Of a stretch of 64,000 nt of DNA, positions 24,001-35,245 are shown piece after piece. The DNA comes from Phoronis australis (Eukaryota > Phoronida > Phoronidae), in assembly GCA_002633005.1 (NCBI GenBank), contig NMRA01000079.1:983148-1047147 (forward strand), in the 5' to 3' direction. Made by a program: the position numbers and the translations under genes. Under the pieces are notes generated by a model, which was given only the letters and a program-made list of their open reading frames with translations, did no database searches and was not told where the DNA came from. Every line of letters starts with the position of its first letter. The first letter of the stretch is position 1.

Positions 24001-27000
24001 CCATTCGTCCAGATGTACTAGAAATTAAGAGAGTGTCACGTTTTTCCCCGTGTGTGGGTGAGCGCAGGTTGTTACAGACCGGTGCTAATAGCTTTCGGTG
24101 CGAAGATTGACTGAAGACTGGTTCGAGTTCATCCTTTATTAATCCCGACCGTACGTTCACAAGCCTACTCAAACAAAACGTCCGACGTAATATCTGTTGA
24201 TGCTCCAGCCAGTGCTGCGAAGCCTTGACTTGTATTGAACTTCTGAGATACTTCCAGCAACTGTTACATTCGATTCAATAACCTGCTGTCTCTATAGCTG
24301 GCTCTCTATTGACTATCGCTGTAACTGCTGATTCTCTTCACTGCAACTCAACTGTGTAGTTCTCCTGATTAACTTTCTTGAACTCACCGATTAACTTGAT
24401 CTTCTGTTGAATTGACTTGATCTTCTCTTGATCTCCCGACTTGATCTTCTTGGACTCAACTGACTAACACAAACCCGTGCTTGTGTATTTATAGCCTAAT
24501 GCATTGTTTTACAACTTTTCATCAATTCAAGCACATACCAGAACTTTCTGGAACCTACCCAATCACTCTACAAACATGTACTAGTCTCTAGAATATTCCA
24601 GACTGCATTAATCACTGTCCTGCTAGAGTCTTCTAGAAAGTTCCACACTATACTGCAGTAAACAAATTACATTATCACTATTCTGACCTCAGTCTTCTAG
24701 AAAGTTCCACACTATTTTGTAGTAAACAAATTACATCATCACTGTACTTAACTCAGGGGTCATGCCAATCAAACAGAATAACAAAATAAAACAATACAAC
24801 TAAAAATACTGTCAGACTATATTTTGACAGAGAGCAAACATTTTCCATGTGATTGAACTGTCCCGATTGGGAACAGTTGGTGTCACATTGCGTCCACAAA
24901 ATAATTATTTCACATTTCTTCTACCCTGCATGCGGTATAGTAACTCGTTAGAAGTTATAGTCGCTTATCAAGGCTCATGTTCCCTATATAAACAACACGT
25001 GGTCCTAAACCACGAAACTTAATCTCGCTTATTGGCCAGTCGCAGCTCGTGTACGTTTCCCCCTCTGAGGTTGTACGATTGTCTAATCTCTAGTCCTAAG
25101 ACCAGTGCTGTATTGGGGTGTAGGCGCACGTAGGCGCAGCCAACCACCTTTTGGCATTTGAACGTAGCGCGTACGCACCGTAAGTTACGTTCAGTGCTCA
25201 AGGTGATGCGGTGGGCTTTTGGCGCCTACTTCCCCCTAATTTTACCAGAACAGCACTGCCTAAGACTATAGTAGCGTTTGTTAATCACCTGCTCTGGTTT
25301 GCACAAAGAATTCCATTGATGATGATCCTTTGAAAAAGCTCACAATGAAGTCAAATTTTTCTGTTGTTGTCATATTTTGGAAAATTTACATGGCTTCTCT
25401 TTCCAGTGATAAATGGGCTTTACCCTGTCTTGAATACCAAGTAGGAACCTTGTCGCGAGCGTCACGTCCAGGAACATTATCGAGAGACGACTTTGAAGCT
25501 GTAAAAAATAACTGTGGAGGTCGAATGGTCGGTGCGCACGACCAACAACTGGGGACAGCTTTTTACAAATTCTCCTTGGGTTACGAACATTTTTATAAAT
25601 TCTACTCACCTTGGGTAGGTAATCTAACAGAATTAGGTGTAACTCGTTTTGCCACATCACACACTTCATCTATCACATCTGAACATTTAGTATTGAAAAG
25701 TACATCTGAAGATCTACCCGTACGTGATTTCGTATTCATTTAGTGACTTTTGTGTTTATGAATGAAACTTGTACTGAAGTCAAATGCAAGCGAGGAATAT
25801 TTCTTCCAGGACACCGAGAAAAATATTTGTAGGTGGACTCCGTGTCACGATATGCGTAATGTAACGCACCTCCAGAGATTCGTATTCGTAACACCATGGA
25901 TGAAACCGGGCTACTCGTGTGGACTGAATAAGGTTAGTTTGCACTTAGTTTGAGGCCTACAGTTGTGTAGTGTTCTGGCAAGTCGTAGGATTTATGAGAT
26001 CAGCGGTGGAATGGCTGGTAGAAATAGGGACATTGTGCGGAGATGGAACATGCGAAGCTAATAAACACCAGGGCAACAGTACATGTCGGCTCCCTTTAAA
26101 AATGCTATGTGCGCTCTTAAAAACCTCATGAAAAGAATTTTAGCGCTAACTTACATCGGGTGAAACTGAAACCCTAAACAATCCTCATTCAACACAACTT
26201 AGAGTATTTTTTTACCTTAACGAAATCTGATATGATTGTTTAGTTTAATTTATTTTTTGATAGTGCACCACAACCTAAAGTTACCGGCATATTGAGTGAA
26301 GCTGACCCAAGCGTTGCGTTTATATATATATATATATATATTGATGCTTCCTCGGAAACACTTCCCATTTTTTGAAATACAATAAAATACGGAAAACACA
26401 ATTAAAGTTATGAACCGTTTTAAATTTATTTATTTACATGTAAGTGATGTCTTAAGATTGACGAAACTCATGCCGTGTTCAAAATTGGTAAAGGTACAGT
26501 AAAGAGCGTGTTTAAAGAAGATATTGTTGGGAAACGTTAATTCGGAATGCATTTGTTTTATTTCAGATCTGTCTCACTGAGACACACTGCGTCTCTGCAG
26601 GTGACTCAGGATGTGGCCAAACGCGTGAACTCGAAGGTACTAAAGGATATTTCTCGTCATTCAATTACGACGGCATATCAAGTTATGCTAGGGGACTTAG
26701 CTGCAGTTGGCGCATCACCGTATCGAAAAATATGCGAGTGAAGGTAAACTATGAATACTTATTACATGAGCACATGATGGCAGTACACGCTACTTTTGTT
26801 CCTACGAACAACTGCTTATGTTTTCTATTCCTTGAATTTATAAAAATCTACAATAATTGTCAGTGTCGACCGTTTGTAATCACGTGGTTACTCCGTGAGT
26901 CTGTACGATTTGAAAATGAGTCAGAGTAAAAAGTTACTTTTATATCAAGTCCGTTTGTACAAAAGTGTTAGTGTAACGGAACAAACCATAGTCGCCATGC

Positions 27001-27553
27001 TTGTCTCAAATTTTACATTGCTGCTAGGGTTCTGACGCAATCAGTATTGGGTGGACAGGCACGGTCATTTCAGCATTCAGTAAAAACACACTGACTTACA
27101 TTGGACATGTACCTAACCTTCAAAAAACGGACACCACAAAAAATCCTAGCCGCTGCCGAAGGTGCTTTCACATCATAATAGAGCATCAAACCATTTTAGG
27201 TGACATTTATCCGAATGGACGTGTATGGGTTTCCTCGCGCATGCGCCATACTTGAACCAGTCCAAGTTGGTGACGTTGTTGTTGTTCATGATGGAGAAAA
27301 CGACCAAGTGTTCTCAAAAGTACAGCTTTGCGGCAAAAGAAAAGACGTAATCATATCAACAACACACGTCGTATTCGTAAAATTTATATCGGACACTGAC
27401 CCATCAACAACAGGAAAGGGATTTCTGGCCAGCTATGAAGCCGTTGACTTGAATTACCCTGACATGGTCGTCGCTTACAACGGACGTGATGAAGGACTTG
27501 GCAGGCTATGGTTTCTAGACAAACACCTCCAAGGTAAAATTGTGGTTAAGTAG
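18035..27553 (+). CDS. P2: reprolysin-like pseudoprotease with cysteine-rich and CUB domains (5' exons not found)
   Basis: Exons: 18035-18127, 19686-19804, 20781-20906, 21882-21983, 25407-25614, 25810-25932, 26567-26743, 27200-27553 with TAG; 433 residues, all phases compatible. Order: NPHFGFSINI strand (exon 1), TLIRAFQSW helix and AVTTVYLIN strand, ruined zinc site ASAMAAGLSLTGG across exons 3-4, Met-turn-like GMKWTYCA, disintegrin-like CLEY...RPGT, cysteine-rich ICRWTPC...PW..GYSCGLNKICL, as in ADAMTS (CxLWC...PWADGT.CG.GK.C), then a CUB domain. Signal and first catalytic exon are not identified in 14950-18034; the fragment at 14900 is a candidate. Probable role: secreted binding or scaffold protein, not a protease. 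Function beyond that is unknown. Confidence 0.75.
20313..20548. mobile_element. MITE with GTTCCAAGAAACTG ends
   Basis: Inverted ends gttccaagaaactggctta and ttttcttggaacag bracket about 235 bp in a P2 intron. Same family as 22206-22449. Confidence 0.55.
20781..21983 (+). CDS. P2 exons spanning the ruined zinc site
   Basis: Exons 20781-20906 and 21882-21983. ASAMAAGLSLTGG lies where AHELGHNLGLxHD is expected: no histidine, no glutamate. The intron splits the codon of the seventh residue in phase 2, the same place as in P1, P3 and P4. Confidence 0.7.
22206..22449. mobile_element. MITE with GGGCCCGTTCCAAG ends
   Basis: Perfect-looking inverted ends ggcccgttccaagaaaactg and agtttcttggaacgggc, about 244 bp, inside P2 intron 4. 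Style fits PIF/Harbinger-like MITEs, but the target duplication is unclear. Confidence 0.6.
22716..24370. repeat. Diverged direct repeat pair in P2 intron
   Basis: 22716-23030 and 24075-24370 align by eye: gtgctaatagctttc, ctttattaatc, gctccagccagtg and ctgctgtctctatagctgg in the same order. Between them, at 23761-23880, lies the dispersed repeat also seen at 1985. A 65-bp tandem duplication with ttctagaaagttccacacta follows at about 24625-24745. Confidence 0.55.
26321..26342. repeat. TA microsatellite
   Basis: Run of TA repeats in a P2 intron. Confidence 0.85.
26567..27553 (+). CDS. P2 CUB domain exons
   Basis: Exons 26567-26743 (59 codons) and 27200-27553 (117 codons plus stop). The four CUB cysteines are in place: SGCGQ, LSCSW, RACAI and QLCGKR, with the usual SFNYDG after the first and DVVVVHDG before the last. 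CUB modules are extracellular beta-sandwich binding domains. A 30-residue tail without membrane segment follows. Confidence 0.85.
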
Positions 27554-27900
27554 AAAGTGCTGTCGCGGTGGCTGTCTTGTAAAAACAGTGGTTAGTTTAT
27601 TTTTCAACCCTTGCAAAACACCTTGCTGTGTTGCAAACCAGGGGTTGTCTCTACTGTACATACATGTACACGTATACTACTAGCTGAGGATGGTGCCCAT
27701 AGGCAGGATATGGTACCTAGACAAACACCTCCAAGGTAAAATTGTGGTTAAGTGGAAAACGCTGTCGCGGTGGTTGTCGTGTAAAAACGGTGGTTAGCTT
27801 ATTTTCAAAGCCCTTACTAAACACCTTTCTTGTAAACCAAGTGTTGTCTCTACATACGTGTATACTATCAGCTAAGGATGGTCCCCAAGTAATCGTCTTT
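27510..27900 (+). repeat. 200-bp tandem duplication over the P2 stop codon
   Basis: 27517 onward (acaaacacctccaaggtaaa) repeats at 27718 with a 201-bp offset. The second copy reads AAGTGG where the first reads AAGTAG, so the stop exists only in the first. Confidence 0.8.
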
Positions 27901-28037
27901 TGTGGGCAAACTATGCTGCAGTGATCTGATTGATCACAGAGATCACTAAATCTAAATGGTTGTGTACAAAATATGATATACACTGCCGTTGAATTTAAGA
28001 ATATCGTCATTATTTCATTATTTATTATTTATTATTT

Positions 28038-28043
28038 CAATAA
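28038..28043 (+). promoter_or_regulatory. Possible P2 polyadenylation signal
   Basis: AATAAA about 485 bases after the P2 stop and just before the repeated block at 28091. Confidence 0.4.
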
Positions 28044-28292
28044 ATGATATATGTATGGTTAAGTGAATGGGCATCCAGACGTCTCGTTACAATGAATAAA
28101 GCCTAAAACTCGCAACCTGTGGGGTACTAATACACGTTGGGTGTCAAACGCATAAAACCAATGCGCGTAAGCAAAAGATACTGTCGATTCTGGTTTTAAC
28201 AACTCGTGGGGCCAACTGGAAAACTTTCTACCATGACTGCAGTCTTTTATAGTATTTACACCGGTGCGACGCAAGAAACGTAAATCTTTCAG

Positions 28293-31200
28293 TTGAAAAG
28301 CAGACCCCAAATGGCTTGAAGCGGAGACTACGCCTTGCGATCTTCATTACAAAAGCATTCGCACATACTTGGAAGACTAAAGCTATGACTCGCCAAGCAG
28401 GACTTCAAGGTTACTTACGAACAATTTTTCTGGATAAGGTACGATTCCTGTAGAACCTCATCAACTAGTAACTTAGTGAAACTATTTGCTCGATCGCTCC
28501 ACGAATGTCAAATTGCCATAATTCTCTTTCGTAAACAGTAGAATTGAAATTAATCATTTCCAAATTTCACTAAAATTTAGTCTCATCAGTGTTTTGCCTA
28601 CAAAGCTTTGAAGTACCTGGACGTGAGAGGAATTGTCAGTTCGTTTTGGCTTGAGTCCTTTTACTTGGCATGGGATAAGTGATATGCCGGTTGAGTCAAA
28701 GGCTGCATTTGATTGGCGTCACCGATTCCGCCGTTTCAAGCGGCAACGAAATCCGATTGGTTTAAAAACCGAAAGTCGCCATCAAGATTCATACATTTCT
28801 CAAACCTGTTAACATGGCAAAATCTGCAAAGTCAATTAAATAGTTCACAGCATCCATTTTCTTAGTTTTTGACATTTCAGTTAGCTAATATGAAATGAGT
28901 ATCATATAATCCAATTAAATAATCACCATTTATGCCAAATAGTCGCGCTTTTTTCATTTTCAATTTTCCGCAAAATAATCTAATGTGTGGAAGACGTTTG
29001 GTCTATTGACAATCAATTGCAATGGCCAAACACTGTAGATAAGAAGACGATATTGAGCGAGAACTGGACAATTATTTTGCAGACAGTGAGGGGAGAAGAT
29101 TCGGGCATCACACATAAGTAAGCCTACTTGAAGAATCAGACAATGAATTCGATTTCCTATTTAGCGAACTTTCATCGGCTTTGAGGGCATATGAACCCGA
29201 CCCTCTTACACCAGAAATGTGGCAGACATAAAATGTATGTGAGCCTCAACCAACTGAACAAGTGTACTGGTCAATATTCACAAAATTCAAACTTTCTCAC
29301 AAATTCCACAGTAGGCATGGGTCACTCGTTTTTACTTCTATGATGGAATGAGCACGGTTCAAACACAATGCCTAAACCTACGTGTCGTAGCCCTAGATCT
29401 TGGCCGGTGTCGAAGGCATAGCATTACTCACCTTAGAATGTAAGCAGCTTGTTCCTTATCTGCAAATATGCTTACAATATTGCGAGTCCCTCATCTTAAC
29501 GTCGTTTTTGTGTTTGGTTGAAACACGATTCCTTGAAATGTGCCGAACAAAGTGTGTTTTCCGACTGAATGGCATGTTCCACACTGACCTTCCACACTCT
29601 CGTACGGCGCACAAACCAATGACATTTCTGTGCAACTTTCACGTATTTAGGAAATTTGACCACAGAGACGTTCTTAGTCATATTGGTATTACTACAGTCT
29701 CCACAAACGCACCTTTTCATATCTGAAAAAGGCGGCTCTCTGCGGACTTTCCTCAATTATCGCAAAGGTAAAAACAAGAACGGCGGAGACGGTCTTTCAC
29801 ATATTATTTACAATCCTGATATCAGAAAAAAATCTTTTTTAAAATGCTGACTAGTTTCTTAGCAACAGGTACACTAAAGGCTATTGAATCTCTTAAGATG
29901 CATTTATTAGATACAGGGTCATTTAAGTGAACAATGTGTGTTTGCATTTGATAACGTTTTACCTAAGTTATGACTGAGGGACAGCAGAGATACACATTTT
30001 GTCACTTCCACAGACTTTTATTGTATGGAAACTGTTCACGTTACTTGGTTGGATTTTAGGAGCTGTGGTCTCATGTTTCAGTTAAACAAGCTATTTGATG
30101 ACGATCAATTTGGAAACGACGTTGGTATCAGACTGGATTTCCCTTTCATCTACACGATGTCGGATAAGGACGAGGTATGGTGGTTAATCTGCTTAGAGCT
30201 AGGAATAATTCCTTACCAGCATACACGTGCGTCTGTGCACCCATGAGGTGCAGTAAATGCACTAACTGATTTTGCACAGGCTTTCAAGGGCACTGAAGTG
30301 CCCGTGACATACTGTAGCTTGCACGCCCCAAAATGGTGTACAATGAAGTCTAACCCGGCTCGATTACATTATTGTGAAATCATCCTGATCTCATCAAAAA
30401 CGTACAGTCGTGTAAAAATGCATTGTACACATTTTAAAAGCTCTGTCATAATGTTTATTTAAGAAAGTGGTCCATTTTTAGCTTTAGTGTCATAATTTTA
30501 AATTTAATCGAAAATAAGGAAGTATTTGTAATTCAATCCGTGCGAGCAGACATCTACATGTTCGTGTAGATCGGAAGTTGTTCATTGCTGTTCCAGAACG
30601 AAGTGCTAGAGATGGCGCGGCGTATGAAGACGAGAGCTCCGAATGCAACTGCTTTGTCTTTTCTTCAGTGGGCGGTGAGGAGAGCTGATTACCAAGCCAG
30701 CAAATCACATTTGCCGGTCCTCATTGTAGACGGGTATAAACTCACATCTGAGCTCACCTCTTAGTGTGTTCATTGTTGTAGACTATTTTTGTGATCGATA
30801 ATACAGGAATTTTCAAAACAGTTCACCATTTTAGAAAAGCGACTAAGATAGACGAATATCGCCTACAGGGCGACTTTGAAACCTTCTTCAGAGATAGGAA
30901 CGAGTTCTAAACTTTCGCACTGATATAACAATCAAGTAAACTACTGGGCTTACGTCTGGTAATCAAGTCATTAATTTATGTCCAAAGTGAAAAGTGAAAC
31001 AGTCCTTCACACATTCCAGCCAATGCAATTGATTCTTCCAGTTCGACTGTCTGATTTGACATTTGAAAGAACGACTGGCATTGAAGTAAAGGCTCCTAGC
31101 ATGATATGTCCAGAGTGCATAATAATTTTCTTAAATTCTGATGCAACATCAGTGGTTTGGAAACTTTATGTTTTGTGCTTGCAACTGCAGTAACTTTAAC

Positions 31201-31889
31201 ATTTTGCAAAAGTTCAGTAACTGAAGTGGAACCGACTTTGTGGTTGCAAACGTAATTTCTAAGTATGATCCGTGATGGACCTCATTCCGAAAGATCAAGT
31301 GTACCAAACCCTCCCGAGCAAACTCCACGCCAGCCTCACTAAGTTTAGGCACGCGGCAACAATACTACATGTACATGTATGTAACCGCCAATCAAATTTC
31401 TCTCCGTGCCCTTGGATTCGATTCCAAAACGCCCATTGTCAAAATAGACAAACTGGATCAATAATCCGTGTAATGACAAAATTTTTCTCCTCTTCAGCGA
31501 AACGGAGTTTCGTTACTCCGCATACAAAACTGGGCTTTATGTGCACGCAGGAGACATCTGCAACCAGCGCGTTGCTTTGGTGGAGGAAGGTCGCCTACTA
31601 GACAGAAAAGGTGATCCCATATCAGACGTGCAGATGGCGCATGACATAGGGAGGACGTAAGTAACCTATTCTTCCAAAACATAGTTTAACAGCAGATTTG
31701 ACTGTGCAGTCTGAGCATAGCATGCCTCAAGAAATGTCGTCTTAGTGTAAATCCGTCGTACTTTAAAATTACGGATTGAATTACACGTAGATCGCTTCTT
31801 TCAGGAATTTTGTACCACTAGTCTAAACTTGTTCACTTCTCAGATTACATGTGCTCACGGAGTTCGGAAAGGAGTGGCATATTATTTGA
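28293..31889 (+). CDS. P3: short reprolysin-like pseudoprotease (copy A)
   Basis: Exons 28293-28438, 30082-30174, 30597-30733, 31498-31656, 31844-31889 (TGA at 31887); 193 residues after an unseen signal exon. Phases 1-0, 0-0, 0-2, 2-2 match P1 and P2, and exon 30082 is 93 bases as in both. It begins LKRRLRLAIFITKAFAHT, a basic site then the first catalytic strand, and ends AHDIGRTLHVLTEFGKEWHII. Against AHELGHNLGMxHD the first His stays, Glu becomes Asp, and the second and third His are lost. It stops right after the zinc region, so Met-turn, disintegrin and CUB are missing. No signal exon was found in 27554-28292. Confidence 0.65.
29124..29231 (+). pseudogene. Decayed coding fragment (EFDFLFSELSSALRAY)
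   Basis: A conserved-looking frame, LLEESDNEFDFLFSE..LRAYEPDPLTPEMWQT, ends at TAA here; copy B (37263-37500) reads through with TAC. Probably remnant of a transposon or retrogene. Family not recognised. Confidence 0.35.
29496..29756 (-). pseudogene. THAP-domain fragment of a transposase
   Basis: Minus-strand frame with CVCGDCSN (C-x4-C), VVKFPKY, a Trp, and CSAHFKE (C-x2-H) in THAP order, about 80 residues. No DDE catalytic part follows in this frame. In copy B (about 37660-37880) the frame is broken. Confidence 0.65.
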
Positions 31890-31962
31890 GCATAGGTGAT
31901 TGCCACGTCATTCAATTTGAGTATTCATTCAATACCTTTCCAAGTTGGGAGTCAAGTATCCA

Positions 31963-32370
31963 GGGCCCGGTCTCCAATCTTTTTACTCGAAATGGAACTC
32001 GAAATTAGGTTTGGCTTTTTCTACTCTACTTTTGGGCAAACTCAAGATACATGTAAGTGTCTACTATTCTATGCCCGAGTACACAATAACTTACGTAGAT
32101 AATTTATTGCCCTTAGTTCACAGTTTGTAAACCCAATATTAAAGCAATAATTTCGAGTTTGAACTCGAAATTTCGAGTTTTTACTCGAGTTTGTAGTACG
32201 AATATGAGGGTCTTCAAGGGCAAACTTGAACTTTAAACTCCTATGCATAAACTATAATGTATTCGAGCACAGTCTGATAACCAGTTATCTTACGTTCGCA
32301 CAAAAGGAGCCGAGAAATTGCCAAAATAGTTTCGAGTTCGTTTCGAGTACAAAGATTGAAGACCGGGCCC
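31963..32370. mobile_element. MITE with GGGCCCGGTCT ends, absent from copy B
   Basis: Inverted ends gggcccggtctccaatctt and aagattgaagaccgggccc enclose about 400 bp rich in TTCGAGT/ACTCGAA. Copy B shows the empty site (tatccaggttaaagg at 39931-39945). Confidence 0.75.
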
Positions 32371-32466
32371 TGGTTAAAGGCCTATGGTCCGAGTTATAGA
32401 CAAAAAACGTTTAACGCCATTTTAGCCGAGTTTTTTGGTATGACGTAAAGTTCGTATAGATTATTG

Positions 32467-32587
32467 CCTGGCGAAGTCGTTATCCCCCGTTATCTAGAGC
32501 CCCAGAGGATTTTGGAAAATTATCGCCCAAGGGTGATAATTCTCCAAAATCCATGAGGGCTCTGGATAAGGGGGACAACGACTGGGA
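32467..32587. repeat. Long imperfect hairpin
   Basis: Arms of about 55 bp: gtcgttatcccccgttatct...ggattttgg against ccaaaatcc...ggataagggggacaacgac. Copy B keeps only the left arm (about 40039-40068). Confidence 0.6.
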
Positions 32588-32820
32588 ACATGTAATAATC
32601 TATTTATACCACATACTGAACGAGAAACATTGCAATGAATCGGTCTACCTTTCTCGACTCGCCTCGGCTTTGTAACTACTTTCTATGTCAGAGGCCCGGG
32701 GTTAGAGGTCGTGACATTTTAAGAAAAACCTAGCTGTTTTTGTCAAATAATGCTTATACTCAAAACCAATTGAAAATTTAAACAAAATAGAAATAAAGTG
32801 AATCTAAAAATTAAGTAAGT

Positions 32821-33069
32821 GACTATAATGCTCAAGTCAAAGGATCCCGACGACACAATACCCGCATTCAAATTGGAGATCGGCGATTTACAAGTGAGCG
32901 AACACAGAATTAAAGTATCGTTTTTATGGAAATTATGCGTCTTATTTTTCATAGCGTATAAATGTCGGTGCAATGCCCTTTGCTGAACACGCGATTGTTG
33001 CGCGTGCTTATTTAAGTATTCTATTTTCACGTTCGATGACGTCAGCCGCTAAATGGTGTAGTGGTAAGG
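32821..33069 (+). mobile_element. tRNA-derived SINE copy 2, left part
   Basis: Matches copy 1 at 15811-16072 up to the A-box-like taaatggtgtagtggtaagg. It resumes at 34174 after a hAT-like insertion. Confidence 0.65.
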
Positions 33070-34173
33070 CACAGGCGCTTGGGTTTATCGCAAATGACGT
33101 CACTCAATAATATATATAAGAAAACATAAAGGTTGGACACTTAAACTTTGCCAAGCCGAGGCTCCCAACTTCAACCGTCCAAAATCCAAATAAAATCTTC
33201 GTGCACCTCCCTCAGTCTGGAAGCCTTATCTTTCCTAGATCTCATTAACTGTCTTCGTGAATGGTGAATTGGCGATGGAATTTCCAAAACAATCTTAAAA
33301 CTCTGAATTCAACGACCTGAAATAGTAAACATGGCGGACTTCAGTTGTGCTTCAACTGGTACGCCTGTCGTACCCGTAGGTGAAACTTCGAGTTTGAGCA
33401 AGCAACCTATATTTCAAGTTCAATAATTCTAATCCAAAACTCAACTAATTGAGAATGTTAAAGTTAATATTTTAATGATTAATATTTGTAACTTTATTCC
33501 ACTGACGGCTCATTTTAGCCTTTAACTTAGAATTTCATTACATAAACTGGCGTATCTTGTTTCTCATCTTGACATCAGGCACTTTTTTGATTGAAGCACA
33601 ACACACGGAAACGCAGTCCGTGCAAGTATTACAATGCGCGTGGCCGACGAGTTAACTCAATGCTTTTGGCCAAAAGTAAAACCTTCATAAGAAATCACTG
33701 TACACAAAAAACTTCGCATATCAATACAGTATCAGGATAATTTATATTTCACACAAATATGTGAGTAATTACATTTATTTGGCAATAAAGTGCTCTCTGC
33801 TTCTCATGATCAAGTAGTCGATGGATTGACGGCGAAAGCCGCGCGAAATTAGACTTTCGGATTTACCTCGGGAGCGTCCGTCAAAACCCGGATGTGCGAA
33901 GACCGTCTGCCATGTCATCACGGAATTAGGTCCTTGAATTTGTGATTTTGGCATTCTTTTGGCATTTGTGTCGCCAAATCACCACTCGAAGGCAATTTGA
34001 AGAGATCAAATGAAAAAAGGTATTCTAAGAGTTGTTCGATGCTAGTTTCGTGGAGTTCCATGCACATTTGAGTAGAAAATTTTTAGGAAACAGATTTCGA
34101 GTGTCCAACCTTTATGTTTTCTTATATATATATTATTGAGTGACGTCATTTGCGATAAACCCAAGAGCCTGTG
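33070..34173. mobile_element. hAT-like non-autonomous DNA transposon, 1.1 kb
   Basis: Terminal inverted repeats of about 80 bp start CACAGGC(G/T)CTTGGG and include gcgataaaccc, tgacgtca and aaggttggacact. Flanks tggtaagg (33062-33069) and tggtaaag (34174-34181) form an 8-bp target duplication with one mismatch, the size typical of hAT. No transposase frame inside. Confidence 0.75.
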
Positions 34174-34283
34174 TGGTAAAGTCGGCGACTGGAAACTATG
34201 AGGCCCGGGTTTGAATCCGGCCTCGGTTTCCCGCCAAAATGTTTTTTCACTAGTAAGATAACTTCATGGGCTACACGGTTGTA
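34174..34283 (+). mobile_element. tRNA-derived SINE copy 2, right part with B box
   Basis: B-box-like ggtttgaatcc (34208-34218) and the same tail as copy 1 (ccgccaaaatgttt..agtaagataact). Confidence 0.65.
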
Positions 34284-34908
34284 ACAGCCATTCGAGGATA
34301 ATGTGGTATAAAAAAGTTATTAACTTTGAATACGTGCACAACATTTGCAAAAGTCGTTTTTAATGTAACCAAGAACTGAGATGTTTACTAGGAATAAAAA
34401 GGATAGTCATTAAAATACAAAATATATTACAATAACGCAACGCATGCGCAGCCACAGGGATCAATAGAGATACAAAATGCGGTGAAGGTGTACTGCCGAA
34501 GGCAAAACGCGGGCGTATTGTTCTACGAGATTCTGAAAAAGACGAGTTAGTCAGTAGAAAAAGCGGCACTACCGACAAACCGTGTACAAAAGCGAGTCGT
34601 TCGAAAGGTGTGAAACAATGAGGACAAGATTGAATCTTCGAACTCGTGAAAATATTGAAAGTCAAGTGGACAAGTAAGTGTGCTGTTTGTAAAATGTTCA
34701 GTGACTCGTACATGTATGTACGCTTCGAGCATTCACTGGGTAACTGATCTCAGTCGACATACATCATACCAGATTTACATTGTATTAAGTCAGTATGAAA
34801 GGGCATTTGTATTGGGATTACCCTGGGGAGGGGTGGGGGGAGTTTGTAGGCCGTGTAAGGGAGGTGTTGCCCACTCTCCCTCACATAGCTTTACTAGAAA
34901 GCTCGTCA

Positions 34909-35245
34909 TGTCCCTGTTGGTCGTAGTGAGTACACTGGGTGGAGAGTTTTGGTCGACATGGCCATCTAAAAGTAATTAGTTCTGCTTTATGTTGAGCACT
35001 TACACATGCCCGTGTAAGTGTAGTTTGATATCTCTTATTCCATTAAATTTTAAAAGAAGGAACAAATGTGACAAACTGGAGCTTATTATAGATAGCCAGT
35101 TTAAAAAGTTTCTGTGCGTTTCCATCTTAGACTTTGCAAGTAAGGAGAATTTTTTTATTTACAACCGGCATGGTCCAAGCACATTACGTGAACCCACAAC
35201 CTCAGAAAACGAGACAATCAAGTCTCACGATTGGAGTAAAAATCT
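34909..35245 (+). CDS. P4 first exons, copy A (candidate)
   Basis: Candidate signal exon: ATG at 34909 encodes MSLLVVVSTL and ends in phase 1 at G|gtggag; acceptor ctttactag is 10 bases upstream, as for the P1 and P5 signal exons. Second exon 35131-35245 (after gtttccatcttag, ending at gtaagt) starts in phase 1 and ends in phase 2. Both also occur in copy B. Placed by phase and splice quality, not by homology. Confidence 0.35.

Noticed and set aside
34208-34218. Second tRNA-like B box
   Set aside because: Same SINE family; no tRNA fold.
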